Positions 25,646 to 35,021 of a stretch of 64,000 nucleotides of DNA are shown here, piece by piece (position 1 is the first letter of the stretch; each line of letters begins with the position of its first letter). The notes beneath the pieces were generated by a model, which saw only the letters and a program-made list of their open reading frames with translations, was not told where the DNA came from and ran no database searches. Source of the stretch: JL08 sp963765555. GTDB taxonomy: Bacteria; Pseudomonadota; Alphaproteobacteria; Rhodobacterales; Rhodobacteraceae. A program made the translations under genes and the position numbers. The stretch covers positions 310,001-374,000 of the forward strand of contig CAVXWX010000001.1 in the NCBI GenBank assembly GCA_963765555.1. Direction: 5' to 3'.

Positions 25646-25662
25646 ATTGCTGCGTCTGCAAT
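25646..25662. promoter_or_regulatory. Candidate operator upstream of phaA (ATTGC-N7-GCAAT)
   Basis: An inverted repeat with 5-base arms, 53 bases upstream of the phaA start. It uses the same half-site as the palindrome before phaB. A PhaR-type regulator is the likeliest binder, but none is encoded here. Confidence 0.35.
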
Positions 25663-25761
25663 ATCCTGCTCCTCCGCCCTTCGGGAGTGCAATAAAGGAT
25701 TAGCTGCAGCGCGGCAACAGACAGGGTGTCTCAGGTGCGGAAGAACCCGCACTGGACGCGG

Positions 25762-26616
25762 TCACGCCGAGGCGCGCGACCCGTTTGTGCGGTGTTCCGC
25801 TGTGGTCCAACGCGGCGTTGTCGTGGTGGTGCCAAAGAAATAGCCCTGCATGCAATCCACACCCAAACTGACCAGCATCGTCACATCTTCGGCCGTTTCG
25901 ACATGTTCCGCGACGGTGACCATTTCAAACTGTTCCGCAATTGCGATCATCGCGCGCACCAGAATCTGGTTGTCAGGGTTCTTGGCGATGCCGCGGATGA
26001 ATTGACCGTCGATCTTGATCATGTCGAAATAGAAGTCTTTCAAATGCCGCAGGGATGTAACGCCCGCGCCGAACCCGTCCAGTGCAAAGGAAATGCCGCG
26101 CGATTGCAGCCGCTGCATAAAATCGACAACCAGTTCGGGCACCTGCATCGCGGATGTTTCGTTGATTTCAAGGATCAAACGTTCCGCAAGGGTCGGATTT
26201 CGGTTCAACCCGCGATCAAGCACACGCATCCACCGCCGGAACCCGATTGATCGCGCGGACATGTTGATCGACAGGCGCAGGCCGGGATTGTTTGCCAAGG
26301 TTCGCAACCCGGCTTCCAGCGCAAGACAGTCAAGCTTGCGGCCAAGTTCACTGTTTTCAACAACGCTCATGAAATCCTTGGCAGGAATGATACGGCCTGT
26401 TTCATCTTTCACCCGAATAAGACCTTCGTAAAAGGCAGGTTTGTCCGGGGATTGGCACAGGATTACAGGTTGATAGGTCAGAAATGTTTCCTTGTGCGCA
26501 ATTGCGTGCGCGACCATGTCCAAAACGGATTTGTCACGGGATGACACAGCGAAATTGATCGGAGAATCCTCTCCGTGTTCGAGCGCGAGTTGTCGTTTGC
26601 CTTTACGGTGCATCAT
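25762..26616 (-). CDS. EAL-domain protein, probably a weakened c-di-GMP phosphodiesterase
   Basis: A 284-residue stand-alone EAL domain with no obvious sensor region. The signature positions are EGL in FYEGLIRVK (Glu64), Asn118 in LSINMS, Glu150 in LILEINET, Lys201 in MIKIDGQFI, Glu237 in TVAEHVET and Gln257 in CMQGYFFG. The usual DDFG motif reads ALDGFGAG: Asp180 is present but the second Asp, a metal ligand in characterised enzymes, is Gly181. Catalysis may therefore be reduced or lost while c-di-GMP binding stays possible. It is cytoplasmic and monocistronic in appearance. Confidence 0.88.
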   Translation of the reverse strand: MMHRKGKRQLALEHGEDSPINFAVSSRDKSVLDMVAHAIAHKETFLTYQPVILCQSPDKPAFYEGLIRVKDETGRIIPAKDFMSVVENSELGRKLDCLALEAGLRTLANNPGLRLSINMSARSIGFRRWMRVLDRGLNRNPTLAERLILEINETSAMQVPELVVDFMQRLQSRGISFALDGFGAGVTSLRHLKDFYFDMIKIDGQFIRGIAKNPDNQILVRAMIAIAEQFEMVTVAEHVETAEDVTMLVSLGVDCMQGYFFGTTTTTPRWTTAEHRTNGSRASA

Positions 26617-26735
26617 TTTTTCATCGCCTGACCAAAACCATTTTCCGGTGCAGACTGTTGCGCCGAAACGCTAAAAAGGGCTTAACCTGCGATTTTGGTT
26701 CAAGTTTTATACAACCGTGAAACTGGAGGGTACGA

Positions 26736-27308
26736 ATGACCGAACGATGTGGCTGGGCCGGACCGGAGCAAATCTATCTGGAGTATCACGACACCGATTG
26801 GGGCGTGCCCGAATATGACAGCCGTGCTTTGTGGGAAAAGCTGGTTCTTGACGGATTCCAGGCCGGGCTCAGCTGGATCACCATTCTGAAAAAGCGCGAA
26901 AATTTTCGTGTTGCGTTCGAGGGGTTCGACCCGAACGTGATTGCCGAATGGGGCCCCCCCGAGGTTGAACGCCTGCTTTCCAATCCCGGAATAATCCGGC
27001 ACCGCGGTAAGATCGAAGCGACGATAACAAATGCCAGAGCGTGGCAGAAAATCGAAGCAGATGGCGGGTTCGACCGGTTTTTGTGGGGCTATGTCGGGGA
27101 CAGGCCGCTTCAGAACAGTTGGACGTCGCTGGATCAGGTGCCTGCGCAAACACCCTTATCGACAAGGGTGTCAAAAGACCTGAAGAAGGCGGGATTCCGG
27201 TTCTGCGGCCCGACAATTGTCTATGCCTTCATGCAGGCAACCGGACTGATCAATGATCATCTGGTCGGATGCCCGCGCCATGACCAAGTGAAAGCCTTGG
27301 TCCGCTGA
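26736..27308 (+). CDS. tag: DNA-3-methyladenine glycosylase I
   Basis: A 190-residue TAG protein. TERCGWAGPEQIYLEYHDTDWG carries the zinc ligands Cys5 and His18, and the C-terminal GCPRHDQV follows His175 and Cys179, completing the zinc site at E. coli-like positions. LVLDGFQAGLSW is the helix-hairpin-helix family signature. It removes 3-methyladenine from alkylated DNA, starting base-excision repair. It is convergent with the tlpA-like gene (four bases between stops). Confidence 0.95.
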   Translation: MTERCGWAGPEQIYLEYHDTDWGVPEYDSRALWEKLVLDGFQAGLSWITILKKRENFRVAFEGFDPNVIAEWGPPEVERLLSNPGIIRHRGKIEATITNARAWQKIEADGGFDRFLWGYVGDRPLQNSWTSLDQVPAQTPLSTRVSKDLKKAGFRFCGPTIVYAFMQATGLINDHLVGCPRHDQVKALVR

Positions 27309-27312
27309 CGCG

Positions 27313-27873
27313 TCAACTGCCTGTCAACATCGCCTTGATCAGCGCTTTGGCGCTGTCTGATACCCAATCAGCATCGCCTCGCAATCGTGCGATTTCGTTT
27401 CCTTCGGGGTCAATCAGTACGGTGATTGGAAGGCCGAACACAGCCATGTCGCGGGCCAAGGCCTGCTTTGGGTCCTGATGACGCGGCAGATTGCTGACGC
27501 CGATATCGTCAAAAAACTTTTTGATCCCGGTGGGAGAGTTGCGACCGGTTGCAATTGTCAGCACTGTGAACCTGTCGCCGCCAAATTCCGTCTGAAGTTC
27601 CGACAACATCGGCATTTCCTTACGACAGGGCGCACACCATGTGGCCCAAAAGTTCAGAAGAACGTATTTCCCCTGATAGTCGGCAAGTGTCGCGGTGCCG
27701 CCGTCATCCTCGATATTGAACGGGGTCACCGGAACCGGTTGAGGGTCGGTATGGAACACCAGCTTTTTCATATCGCCTTCGCGCAGGGCCTCAAGCGCGG
27801 AAACATCGCTGAATGCGGGGTTTGCACCCAAGACAAGGGCCGTATAAACGAGCGCCAACCAGATTTTTTTCAT
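27313..27873 (-). CDS. TlpA-family thiol:disulfide oxidoreductase
   Basis: A 186-residue exported thioredoxin-like protein. The signal peptide is residues 1-22 (MKKIWLALVYTALVLGANPAFS). The active site is NFWATWCAPCRKEMP with Cys80 and Cys83, and the cis-Pro region is VFGLPITVLIDPEGNE. It likely acts in periplasmic cysteine reduction, such as cytochrome c or oxidase Cu-site maturation, though the substrate is not shown. It is divergent from argH, 25 bases away, an arrangement I recall from related genomes. Confidence 0.9.
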   Translation of the reverse strand: MKKIWLALVYTALVLGANPAFSDVSALEALREGDMKKLVFHTDPQPVPVTPFNIEDDGGTATLADYQGKYVLLNFWATWCAPCRKEMPMLSELQTEFGGDRFTVLTIATGRNSPTGIKKFFDDIGVSNLPRHQDPKQALARDMAVFGLPITVLIDPEGNEIARLRGDADWVSDSAKALIKAMLTGS

Positions 27874-27898
27874 GTTTCCTCCCAGCGGGTGTATTCAA

Positions 27899-29291
27899 AT
27901 GACCGACAAAACCCAGAACCAGATGTGGGGCGGCCGCTTTGCCGCCGGACCAGATGCGATCATGGAAGCAATTAACGCTTCTATCGGGTTTGACCAGCGT
28001 ATGGCGGCGCAGGATATTGCCGGATCTCGGGCCCACGCGGCCATGCTTGGCGCACAAGGCATCATAAGCGATAGCGATGCCGCCGCCATTCAAAAAGGTC
28101 TTCTCACGGTATTGTCAGAGATCGAAGCAGGGGATTTTCCATTTTCGACGGCTTTGGAAGATATTCACATGAATGTCGAAGCGCGTTTGAAAGAAGTAAT
28201 CGGCGAACCGGCAGGGCGCCTGCACACGGGGCGCAGCCGCAATGATCAGGTGGCGACAGATTTCAAATTGTGGGTGCGCGATCAGTTTGATGCCGCCGAT
28301 GGCGCGATTGTTGCACTGATGCAGGCGCTGCTTGGGTCAGGCCGAGGCGGGCGCCGATTGGGTCATGCCGGGGTTCACCCATCTGCAGGTGGCCCAGCCC
28401 GTGACGTGGGGCCATCACATGATGGCCTATGTTGAAATGCTGGGCCGCGATCTGGGCCGGATGCGCGATGCGCGGGCGCGGATGAACACCTGTCCGCTGG
28501 GCACTGCGGCACTGGCTGGCACGTCCTTTCCGATTGATCGCGATATGACGGCGTCCGCGCTGGGCTTTGATGCGCCTGCGGCCAACTCGCTGGATGCGGT
28601 CAGTGATCGGGATTTCGCGCTGGAATTTCTGGGCGCGTCCAGCATTTGCGCCATGCACCTCAGCCGTCTGGCCGAAGAGCTGGTAATCTGGTCATCGGCG
28701 CAGTTCCGCTTTGTCACGCTGTCAGACCGGTTTTCCACCGGCAGTTCGATCATGCCGCAAAAGAAAAACCCCGATGCCGCCGAACTGATCCGCGCCAAGG
28801 TGGGGCGGATCATGGGGGCCAATGTCGGGTTGATGATGGTGATGAAGGGCCTGCCGCTGACCTATTCAAAGGACATGCAGGAAGACAAGGAACAGGTGTT
28901 TGATGCGGCCGATAACCTGATGCTGGCGCTTGCCGCGATGGAAGGCATGGTGCGCGACATGACGGCCAACCGCGAACATCTGGCTGCTGCCGCCGGGTCC
29001 GGATTTTCGACGGCGACCGATCTGGCGGATTGGCTGGTGCGCGTTCTGGGCCTGCCGTTTCGCGATGCACATCACATCACCGGTGCGTTGGTTGCGATGG
29101 CTGAAGGCAAGGGCTGTGACCTGCCCGATCTGACCCTTGAAGACATGCAATCGGTCCATGCGCAAATCACCGCTGACGTGTTTGATGTGCTGGGCGTGCA
29201 AAATTCGGTCAATTCGCGTATATCCTATGGTGGAACCGCGCCGGACCAGGTGCGGCATCAGATCGGGCGCTGGAAAAAGGTACTGGGATGA
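27899..29291 (+). pseudogene. argH: Argininosuccinate lyase with one apparent +1 frameshift
   Basis: The N-terminal part has MWGGRFAAGPDAIMEAINAS, EDIHMNVEARLKEVIG and RLHTGRSRNDQVATDF. After a frame change at about 28334-28337 the rest continues with MPGFTHLQVAQPVTWGHH, the catalytic-Ser loop GSSIMPQKKNPDAAELIR, and the end SRISYGGTAPDQVRHQI. One extra base in a GGG run explains the shift; removal gives 463 residues, the normal length. ArgH splits argininosuccinate into arginine and fumarate. Since the enzyme is needed for arginine synthesis and all active-site motifs are intact, sequence error is likely. The stop overlaps the next gene (ATGA). Confidence 0.88.
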
Positions 29292-29464
29292 AACATGCGG
29301 CTGTCTTGATGATCGTCCTTGGTTCACTTTCCGCATGTGGTGCGGACGGGGAACCTGTGCGCCCCAGTGTGAATGCGGGCGTTAGCGTAACGCCCAGCGG
29401 CGTTTACCCTTCGGCGTCTGTCGGCGTCAGCAAAGGGCCATTGTCGGTCTTTCTCGGCCTTTGA
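29288..29464 (+). CDS. Small lipoprotein coupled to argH
   Basis: A 58-residue protein whose ATG overlaps the argH stop. The signal MKHAAVLMIVLGSLSAC ends in a lipobox with Cys17. The mature part is Gly/Ser/Val-rich (VNAGVSVTPSGVYPSASVG) with no catalytic motif. A tiny lipoprotein behind argH is something I recall from other Rhodobacterales; its function is unknown. Confidence 0.7.
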   Translation: MKHAAVLMIVLGSLSACGADGEPVRPSVNAGVSVTPSGVYPSASVGVSKGPLSVFLGL

Positions 29465-29612
29465 TGGACTCTGTAACGCACGCAGATGCTTGTTTTCGAC
29501 TGCTGAATGATTAGATGATTTGCGCAGATGTCCCTGTTTTTATTGGCAGAGCATGGGACCCATTTGCGGGCAATGGCAGTATGGGATTGCCAAGACACAA
29601 AGGTGAAAACCG

Positions 29613-29777
29613 ATGAAATATATTGTTCTAACCGCGATGTGTGCAGTGGTTGCCGCGTGTGGCGCACCGTCGGGCAACACATACTCGACGCCAGATAATG
29701 AACGCCAGATCACAACGCCTCCTCCGGGCATTTCTGTGTCCGGCTATGCGCGGTTTGGCGTTGTCGGCCACCGCTGA
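29613..29777 (+). CDS. Small lipoprotein
   Basis: A 54-residue protein. The signal MKYIVLTAMCAVVAAC has a clean lipobox (VAAC, Cys16), followed by a short polar stretch GAPSGNTYSTPDNERQITTP and a C-terminus ending FGVVGHR. Its TGA overlaps the ATG of the DUF2834 gene by one base. The 148 bases between this gene and the previous lipoprotein hold no other frame I can support. Confidence 0.65.
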   Translation: MKYIVLTAMCAVVAACGAPSGNTYSTPDNERQITTPPPGISVSGYARFGVVGHR

Positions 29778-30094
29778 TGTCGGTTTTGCGCATGATCTAT
29801 CTTGCCCTGGCCGTTTGGGGCGCGATCCACCCAATGTATTATTTCGTCCAATGGTTCAGGGCCAATGGTTTTGACATTATGGCGATGGTTGATGCCTGGC
29901 ACGTCAATGCAGCCACGAGCGGGTTGGTCTGGGATCTGACGATTGCAGCCATCGCCCTGACGATCTGGATTATTGCCGAAGTTGCCGTGCGCCGGAACTG
30001 GTCCGGACTGTTGGCGATTCCCGCCACGTTCTGCATCGGTGTCAGTTGTGGCTTGCCTTTGTATCTGTTTCTCAGAACACGGCCAATTACCTGA
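29777..30094 (+). CDS. DUF2834 domain membrane protein
   Basis: A 105-residue protein with three hydrophobic helices (about 4-22, 46-68 and 76-98). The pattern YLALAVWGAIHPMYYFVQWF, GLVWDLTIAAIALTIW and NWSGLLAIPATFCIGVSCGLPLYLFLR fits DUF2834 proteins. The function is unknown; it is an inner-membrane protein translationally coupled to the preceding lipoprotein. Confidence 0.78.
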   Translation: MSVLRMIYLALAVWGAIHPMYYFVQWFRANGFDIMAMVDAWHVNAATSGLVWDLTIAAIALTIWIIAEVAVRRNWSGLLAIPATFCIGVSCGLPLYLFLRTRPIT

Positions 30095-30170
30095 CCGACA
30101 ACAGGAATTGGTATGTTCGTGCCAGTTTTGGAAACGGTGAGTTTCCGCAACGTAAGGTGCGTCAATGATT

Positions 30171-30209
30171 GAATTGTGGCAGAATTGTGGTAGGCAGAAT
30201 ATCGCCTAC
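30171..30209. repeat. Direct repeat plus inverted repeat upstream of the VPLPA-CTERM gene
   Basis: GAATTGTGG occurs twice with an 11-base period (30171-30179 and 30182-30190). It is followed by GTAGGC (30190-30195) and its inverted copy GCCTAC (30204-30209). The cluster lies about 70-110 bases before the start codon, where a regulator could bind. No known motif is matched with confidence. Confidence 0.4.
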
Positions 30210-30280
30210 ACGTGCGATTCGCGCGTTTGTACGGTATGAGCAGAGCGTAAGCATAACGTTCAAGAGTTTGGAGAGTAACG

Positions 30281-30996
30281 ATGAAGACAGCTTTCAAAGC
30301 GGCACTTGCTGCAGCGTCCTTGATGATGGCCCCGATGGCCGCGTCGGCCGCCACGACATTCACAATGGACTTTGAAGACTTGTCTGCCAACCTTGGCAAT
30401 GGTGGCGCGTGGACGTCGTACAGCTTTGCCGGGCGCGAGTTCGGAATTTCTGTCCACGGGTGACACCGAAGGTGCCAATATCTTCGATACGGATTGTCCG
30501 AACACAAGCAGCGCTTGTTCTGGAGATGCTGATTTGCTTCCAAGCGGTGACGCAAACGGTGTTTCGGGGAATGTCCTGATCCGGCAGCGGACAAATGATC
30601 ACACGCAAGGCGGCGATCTGGCCAATGACATGGCCAGCGACGGAAGCGTAATTTTCACCCTAACATCCGGTCCCGGCTTCTATTGGTTGGGCGCGTCTGC
30701 CGTGGATGATGGGACTTTTACCTTCCTGGTGGATATTTCCGGAACTGAAACGACCCTGGGGTCGATTTCCGGTTTGGCGGATAGTGAAACCGCAAAGCTG
30801 ATGTTCACAGAAAGATCGTCTTTGATTGAAGAAGGCGATCAATTCATCGTCCATTTCCGTGGCTCTGGCGCGTGTGGATTCGCTGGTGTTTGAAGAAATC
30901 AGCGTGGTGCCGGTGCCTGCGACGCTGCCGCTATTGGTCGGTGCACTGGGTGGATTGGGCTTTATGGCGCGCCGTCGCAAACAGCGCTCAGCCTGA
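30281..30996 (+). pseudogene. VPLPA-CTERM sorted exported protein with two apparent +1 frameshifts
   Basis: It starts with a signal peptide (MKTAFKAALAAASLMMAPMA, cut near ASA-ATT). The middle is an extracellular domain (FTMDFEDLSANLGN, DTEGANIFDTDCPNTSSAC, GPGFYWLGASAVDDGTFTF). The end is VPVPATLPLLVGALGGLGF plus MARRRKQR: the Val-Pro motif, helix and basic tail of the VPLPA-CTERM sorting signal, processed by an exosortase-type system. The frame changes near 30459 and 30874, one extra base each; correction gives 237 residues. The ligand of the extracellular part is unknown, and the exosortase is not in the window. Confidence 0.8.
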
Positions 30997-31020
30997 CGCG
31001 ATCAATTTGAACTGGATCGG

Positions 31021-31047
31021 AAAGGGCGGCGGTGACCGCCCTTTTTT
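31021..31047 (+). terminator. Rho-independent terminator
   Basis: AAAGGGCGG (31021-31029) pairs with CCGCCCTTT (31036-31044) around CGGTGA, followed by a six-T run (31042-31047). It closes the VPLPA-CTERM transcription unit 24 bases after its stop. Confidence 0.92.
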
Positions 31048-31143
31048 GCGTCTATCATCCGGCCAGAACACTGCGAATGATTGCGCTGCCCGCGCGGTCT
31101 GGTATGACGCGCAAGAACGCGGACAATTCGGATACGCCAAGGC

Positions 31144-32409
31144 ATGGATCATTTTTTGTATAAAAACGGTGTGTTGCATGCCGAAGATGTGTCGCTAAGC
31201 GAAATTGCCGCCACGGTTGGTACGCCGTTTTATGCGTATTCCACAGCAACGCTTTTGCGCCATTTTGCGCTTTTTGACGAAGCGTTGGCCGGTATGGATC
31301 ATCTGGTCTGCTACGCAATGAAGGCCGCCAGCAATCAGGCCATTCTGAAGACGTTGGCAAATGCGGGCGCTGGCATGGATGTTGTTTCTGGCGGCGAATA
31401 TCTGCGTGCAAAGGCAGCAGGCGTATCCGGAGACAAGATCGTGTTTTCCGGTGTCGGGAAGACGGCGGATGAAATGCGTATGGCGCTGCAAGGTGGTATC
31501 CGGCAGTTCAACGTCGAATCCGAGCCTGAAATGGCGCTCTTGAATTCTATCGCGCTGGAACTGGGTAAAACCGCCCCCATCACTATCCGTGTTAACCCGG
31601 ATGTCGATGCAAAGACCCATGCCAAGATCGCCACCGGAAAATCCGAAAACAAATTCGGTATTCCTATCGCGCGGGCGCGCGATGTTTATGCCATGGCAGG
31701 GTCAATGCGCGGCCTTGATGTGATCGGGATTGATGTGCACATCGGTTCGCAACTGGTTGATCTGGCCCCGTTCGAACAGGCCTATTTAAAAGTTGCAGAG
31801 CTGACAGAACAATTGCGTGCAGATGGGCATGATATCCGCCGCCTTGATTTGGGTGGCGGTCTTGGCATTCCCTATGCGCGATCAAACCAGGCGCCGCCGT
31901 TGCCGTCGGAATATGGCGCACTGATCAAGAAATGCGTCGGTCATCTGGGGTGCGAGGTGGAAATTGAACCGGGACGCCTGATTGTGGGCAATGCCGGTGT
32001 GCTGGTCAGCCAGGTTATCTATGTCAAATCCGGTGAGGGCCGTGACTTCCTGATCCTTGATGCGGCCATGAACGATCTGATCCGGCCGGCAATGTATGAT
32101 GCCTATCATGACATCGTTCCGCTGCGTGAACCCGACGCAGCCGTTGAACAGCAGCCTTATGATATCGTCGGTCCGGTTTGCGAATCCGGCGATACGTTTG
32201 CAAAACAAAGAATGATGCCGCCGCTTGACGCCGGCGATCTTGTCGCGTTTCGCAGTGCTGGCGCTTATGGCGCGGTCATGAGCAGTGAATACAACACCAG
32301 ACCCATGATTCCCGAGGTTTTGGTGAATAGTGATCAATTTGCGGTTATTCGCTCACGACCAACCTTTGACGAAATGATAAATCGCGATACCATTCCTGAA
32401 TGGCTTTAG
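31144..32409 (+). CDS. lysA: Diaminopimelate decarboxylase
   Basis: A 421-residue fold-type III PLP enzyme. The PLP lysine is in VCYAMKAASNQ, and other motifs are GIDVHIGSQLVDL, LDLGGGLGIPY, IEPGRLIVGNAGVL, GPVCESGDTFA and YGAVMSSEYNTRP. It decarboxylates meso-diaminopimelate to lysine, the last step of that pathway. A distant relative, the ornithine decarboxylase at 62.3 kb, shares the fold but not these LysA motifs. A TIGR02302-type gene follows 33 bases later. Confidence 0.97.
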   Translation: MDHFLYKNGVLHAEDVSLSEIAATVGTPFYAYSTATLLRHFALFDEALAGMDHLVCYAMKAASNQAILKTLANAGAGMDVVSGGEYLRAKAAGVSGDKIVFSGVGKTADEMRMALQGGIRQFNVESEPEMALLNSIALELGKTAPITIRVNPDVDAKTHAKIATGKSENKFGIPIARARDVYAMAGSMRGLDVIGIDVHIGSQLVDLAPFEQAYLKVAELTEQLRADGHDIRRLDLGGGLGIPYARSNQAPPLPSEYGALIKKCVGHLGCEVEIEPGRLIVGNAGVLVSQVIYVKSGEGRDFLILDAAMNDLIRPAMYDAYHDIVPLREPDAAVEQQPYDIVGPVCESGDTFAKQRMMPPLDAGDLVAFRSAGAYGAVMSSEYNTRPMIPEVLVNSDQFAVIRSRPTFDEMINRDTIPEWL

Positions 32410-32442
32410 CGCAGTTCCGCGTTTGCGCCATCGGAGAACGTG

Positions 32443-35019
32443 ATGGCATCTTTTTCCCGCCATGATATGCGCCGCAGCCTGAAAAGCCTGCGCTGGCCGG
32501 TGCGGTTGACCCAGACCGGTATGGTTGCCGAACGGGCGCTGCGCAGTTTCTGGCCGTTCCTGTCCCTGTGTCTGGCAGTGATTGGCCTGTTAATGCTGGG
32601 CATACAGGACATGCTGGCACTGGAAGTGCTTTGGGGCGGTGTGGTGATTTCGACGCTGGGCGCGATTGCGTTTCTGGTGTTGGGCATTCGCAGTTTTTCG
32701 TGGCCGACGCGTGCGGAGGCATTGGCGAAGCTGGATGCGACCCTGCCGGGTCGACCGATTCAGGCGCTTATGGATGATGCGGCCATCGGGGCCGATGATG
32801 CGGATTCAATGAATGTGTGGCGGGCGCATCAATCCCGCATGGCCGCGCGGACGGAAGGTGCAAAACCTGTTCAGCCCGACTTGCGCGTTTCCGGGCGAGA
32901 TCCGTTTGCCTTACGATATGCTGCGCTGCTGCTGTTTCTGGTTGCCTTGCTGTTCGGATCCATCTGGCGTGTGGGTACAGTTGGAAATCTGGCGGGCGCA
33001 TCGGCGGCCGTACCAAACGGGCCCACATGGGAAGGCTGGGTTGAACCGCCACGCTACACCGGCCTGCCGACAGTTTATTTAAACGATATCACAGACCCGA
33101 CGTTGCGTGTTGCACAGGGCAGCACGATCACCCTGCGCCTCTATGGCGAAGTGGGCGCACTGAACGTGACCGAGACAGTGTCACCAATCGGTTCGGAAAC
33201 GCCGACCGAAGGGCCGGCATTGCTGGCACAGGAATTTACCGTTACCCGCAGCGGGAATATCTCGATTAACGGTGACGGCGGGCGCAGTTGGTCTGTTGAT
33301 CTTGTCACTGACGCGCCGCCGCAGATTGAAATTACTGGTCCGGCTGAAGCCACGGCCGTTGGCGAAATGACCCTGCCTTTCGCAGCACGTGACGATTATG
33401 GCGTGGAATTTGGAAGTGCACAGATCACACTTGATCTGGACGCCATCGACAGGCGTTACGGACTGGCGACCCAACCGGACCCGCGCGAGGCGATTGTTGT
33501 TCCATTGCCGACGCCGATCACAGGTGACCGGCGCGACTATGCAGAAAGCCTGATCGAAAATTTTTCCCAGCATCCGTTTTCCAATCTGCCGGTGATCGTA
33601 ACACTCACCGCACAGGACGCGCTGGAACAGACGACCCAGGCCGAAGGTACGCCGATGACCCTGCCGGGGCGGCGGTTCTTTGACCCGATGGCGGCGGCGG
33701 TGATCGAACAGCGGCGTGATCTTTTGTGGGCGGCAGCGAATGTAGGGCGGATCGCGCAAGTGTTGCGTGCGATTTCACACCGTCCCGAAGATGTGTTCCG
33801 GTCGGAAACCGCATATCTGCGGTTGCGCACCATCTTGCGCCGGATCGAAGCGCTGGCCCCTTATGGTTTGTCTTCCACGCAGCAGGACGAAATCGCATTG
33901 GCGATGTGGGATCTCGCGATCATGCTGGAAGAAGGCGATTTGTCTGATGCGCTTGAACGTCTGCGGCGCGCGCAGGAGCAATTGGCCGAAGCCATGAAAA
34001 ACGGCGCATCCGATCAGGAAATTGCGGAGCTGATGCAGGAATTGCGCGACGCAAGTGATGATTACATCCGCCAATTGTCGCGTCAGGCCCAACAAGAGGG
34101 CGAACAGAGCGACGAACGACAATCTGCCGAAAACTCCATGCAGATGACGCAAGATGACTTGCAAGCCATGATGGACCGTATTCAGGAACTGATGGAACAG
34201 GGGCGCATGGCAGAAGCCCAGCAGGCTCTGCAAGAACTGCAGCAGATGATGGAAAATATGCGTGTGACCCAAGGGCAGGGGCAAGGTGGCCAGTCGCCGG
34301 GGGAGCAGGCGATGGAGGGGCTTGCCGAAACGCTGCGGGAACAACAGGGTCTGTCAGATCAGGCGTTCCGCGATTTGCAAGAGCAGTTCAATCCGGGTGC
34401 GCAGGCTGGCGAAAGCCAGGATAATGAAGGCCGAAACGGCGGTCAGGGGCGCGGCCAAAGCCACGAAGGACAAGGTGGCCAAGGTCAGGGCAATGGTGAA
34501 CAACAGGGTGACAATCAGGCACAGGGATCAGGCAGTCTTGCAGATCGTCAGCAGGCCTTGCGCCAAGAATTGGGCCGTCAACAAGGCAATCTGCCCGGCG
34601 CCGGAACGCCCGAAGGTGACGCCGCGCGCGATGCGCTGGATCGTGCAGGCCGTGCCATGGACGGTGCAGAAGAAGCCTTGCGCGAGGATGATTATGCCGG
34701 TGCAATAGACCAGCAGTCCGAAGCGATGGAAGCGTTGCGCGAAGGGATGCGCAACCTTGGCGAGGCGATGGCGCAGGAACAACGCAATCAACCGGGTCAA
34801 GGAACTGCGGAAGGCAATCGCCAGGCGCAAAACCGTGACCCGTTGGGGCGCAACGCCGGATCGAACGGCTCTATGGGAACCGATGAAGGGTTGTTGCAGG
34901 GCGAAGATGTTTACCGGCGTGCGCGTGAACTTCTGGATGAGATCCGCCGCCGTTCAGGAGACGGTGATCGACCCGATATCGAACTGGAATATCTAAAGCG
35001 CCTGCTGGACCGGTTCTAG
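32443..35019 (+). CDS. TIGR02302/DUF4175 family protein
   Basis: A protein of about 858 residues; the start is the ATG at 32443 (a GTG just before it is also in frame) with GGAG at 32433-32436. Two transmembrane helices lie at about 37-80 and a third at about 160-178. A beta-rich extracytoplasmic part follows (GWVEPPRYTGLPTVYLND, VAQGSTITLRLYGEVG). The last 350 residues are helical and very Gln/Glu/Met rich (QEIAELMQELRDASDD, QALQELQQMMENM, Gly-Gln repeats near 610-680). The organisation fits the TIGR02302 family of Alphaproteobacteria, function unknown, typically next to lysA. It is convergent with the zinc-ribbon gene, two bases apart. Confidence 0.85.
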   Translation: MASFSRHDMRRSLKSLRWPVRLTQTGMVAERALRSFWPFLSLCLAVIGLLMLGIQDMLALEVLWGGVVISTLGAIAFLVLGIRSFSWPTRAEALAKLDATLPGRPIQALMDDAAIGADDADSMNVWRAHQSRMAARTEGAKPVQPDLRVSGRDPFALRYAALLLFLVALLFGSIWRVGTVGNLAGASAAVPNGPTWEGWVEPPRYTGLPTVYLNDITDPTLRVAQGSTITLRLYGEVGALNVTETVSPIGSETPTEGPALLAQEFTVTRSGNISINGDGGRSWSVDLVTDAPPQIEITGPAEATAVGEMTLPFAARDDYGVEFGSAQITLDLDAIDRRYGLATQPDPREAIVVPLPTPITGDRRDYAESLIENFSQHPFSNLPVIVTLTAQDALEQTTQAEGTPMTLPGRRFFDPMAAAVIEQRRDLLWAAANVGRIAQVLRAISHRPEDVFRSETAYLRLRTILRRIEALAPYGLSSTQQDEIALAMWDLAIMLEEGDLSDALERLRRAQEQLAEAMKNGASDQEIAELMQELRDASDDYIRQLSRQAQQEGEQSDERQSAENSMQMTQDDLQAMMDRIQELMEQGRMAEAQQALQELQQMMENMRVTQGQGQGGQSPGEQAMEGLAETLREQQGLSDQAFRDLQEQFNPGAQAGESQDNEGRNGGQGRGQSHEGQGGQGQGNGEQQGDNQAQGSGSLADRQQALRQELGRQQGNLPGAGTPEGDAARDALDRAGRAMDGAEEALREDDYAGAIDQQSEAMEALREGMRNLGEAMAQEQRNQPGQGTAEGNRQAQNRDPLGRNAGSNGSMGTDEGLLQGEDVYRRARELLDEIRRRSGDGDRPDIELEYLKRLLDRF

Positions 35020-35021
35020 CC

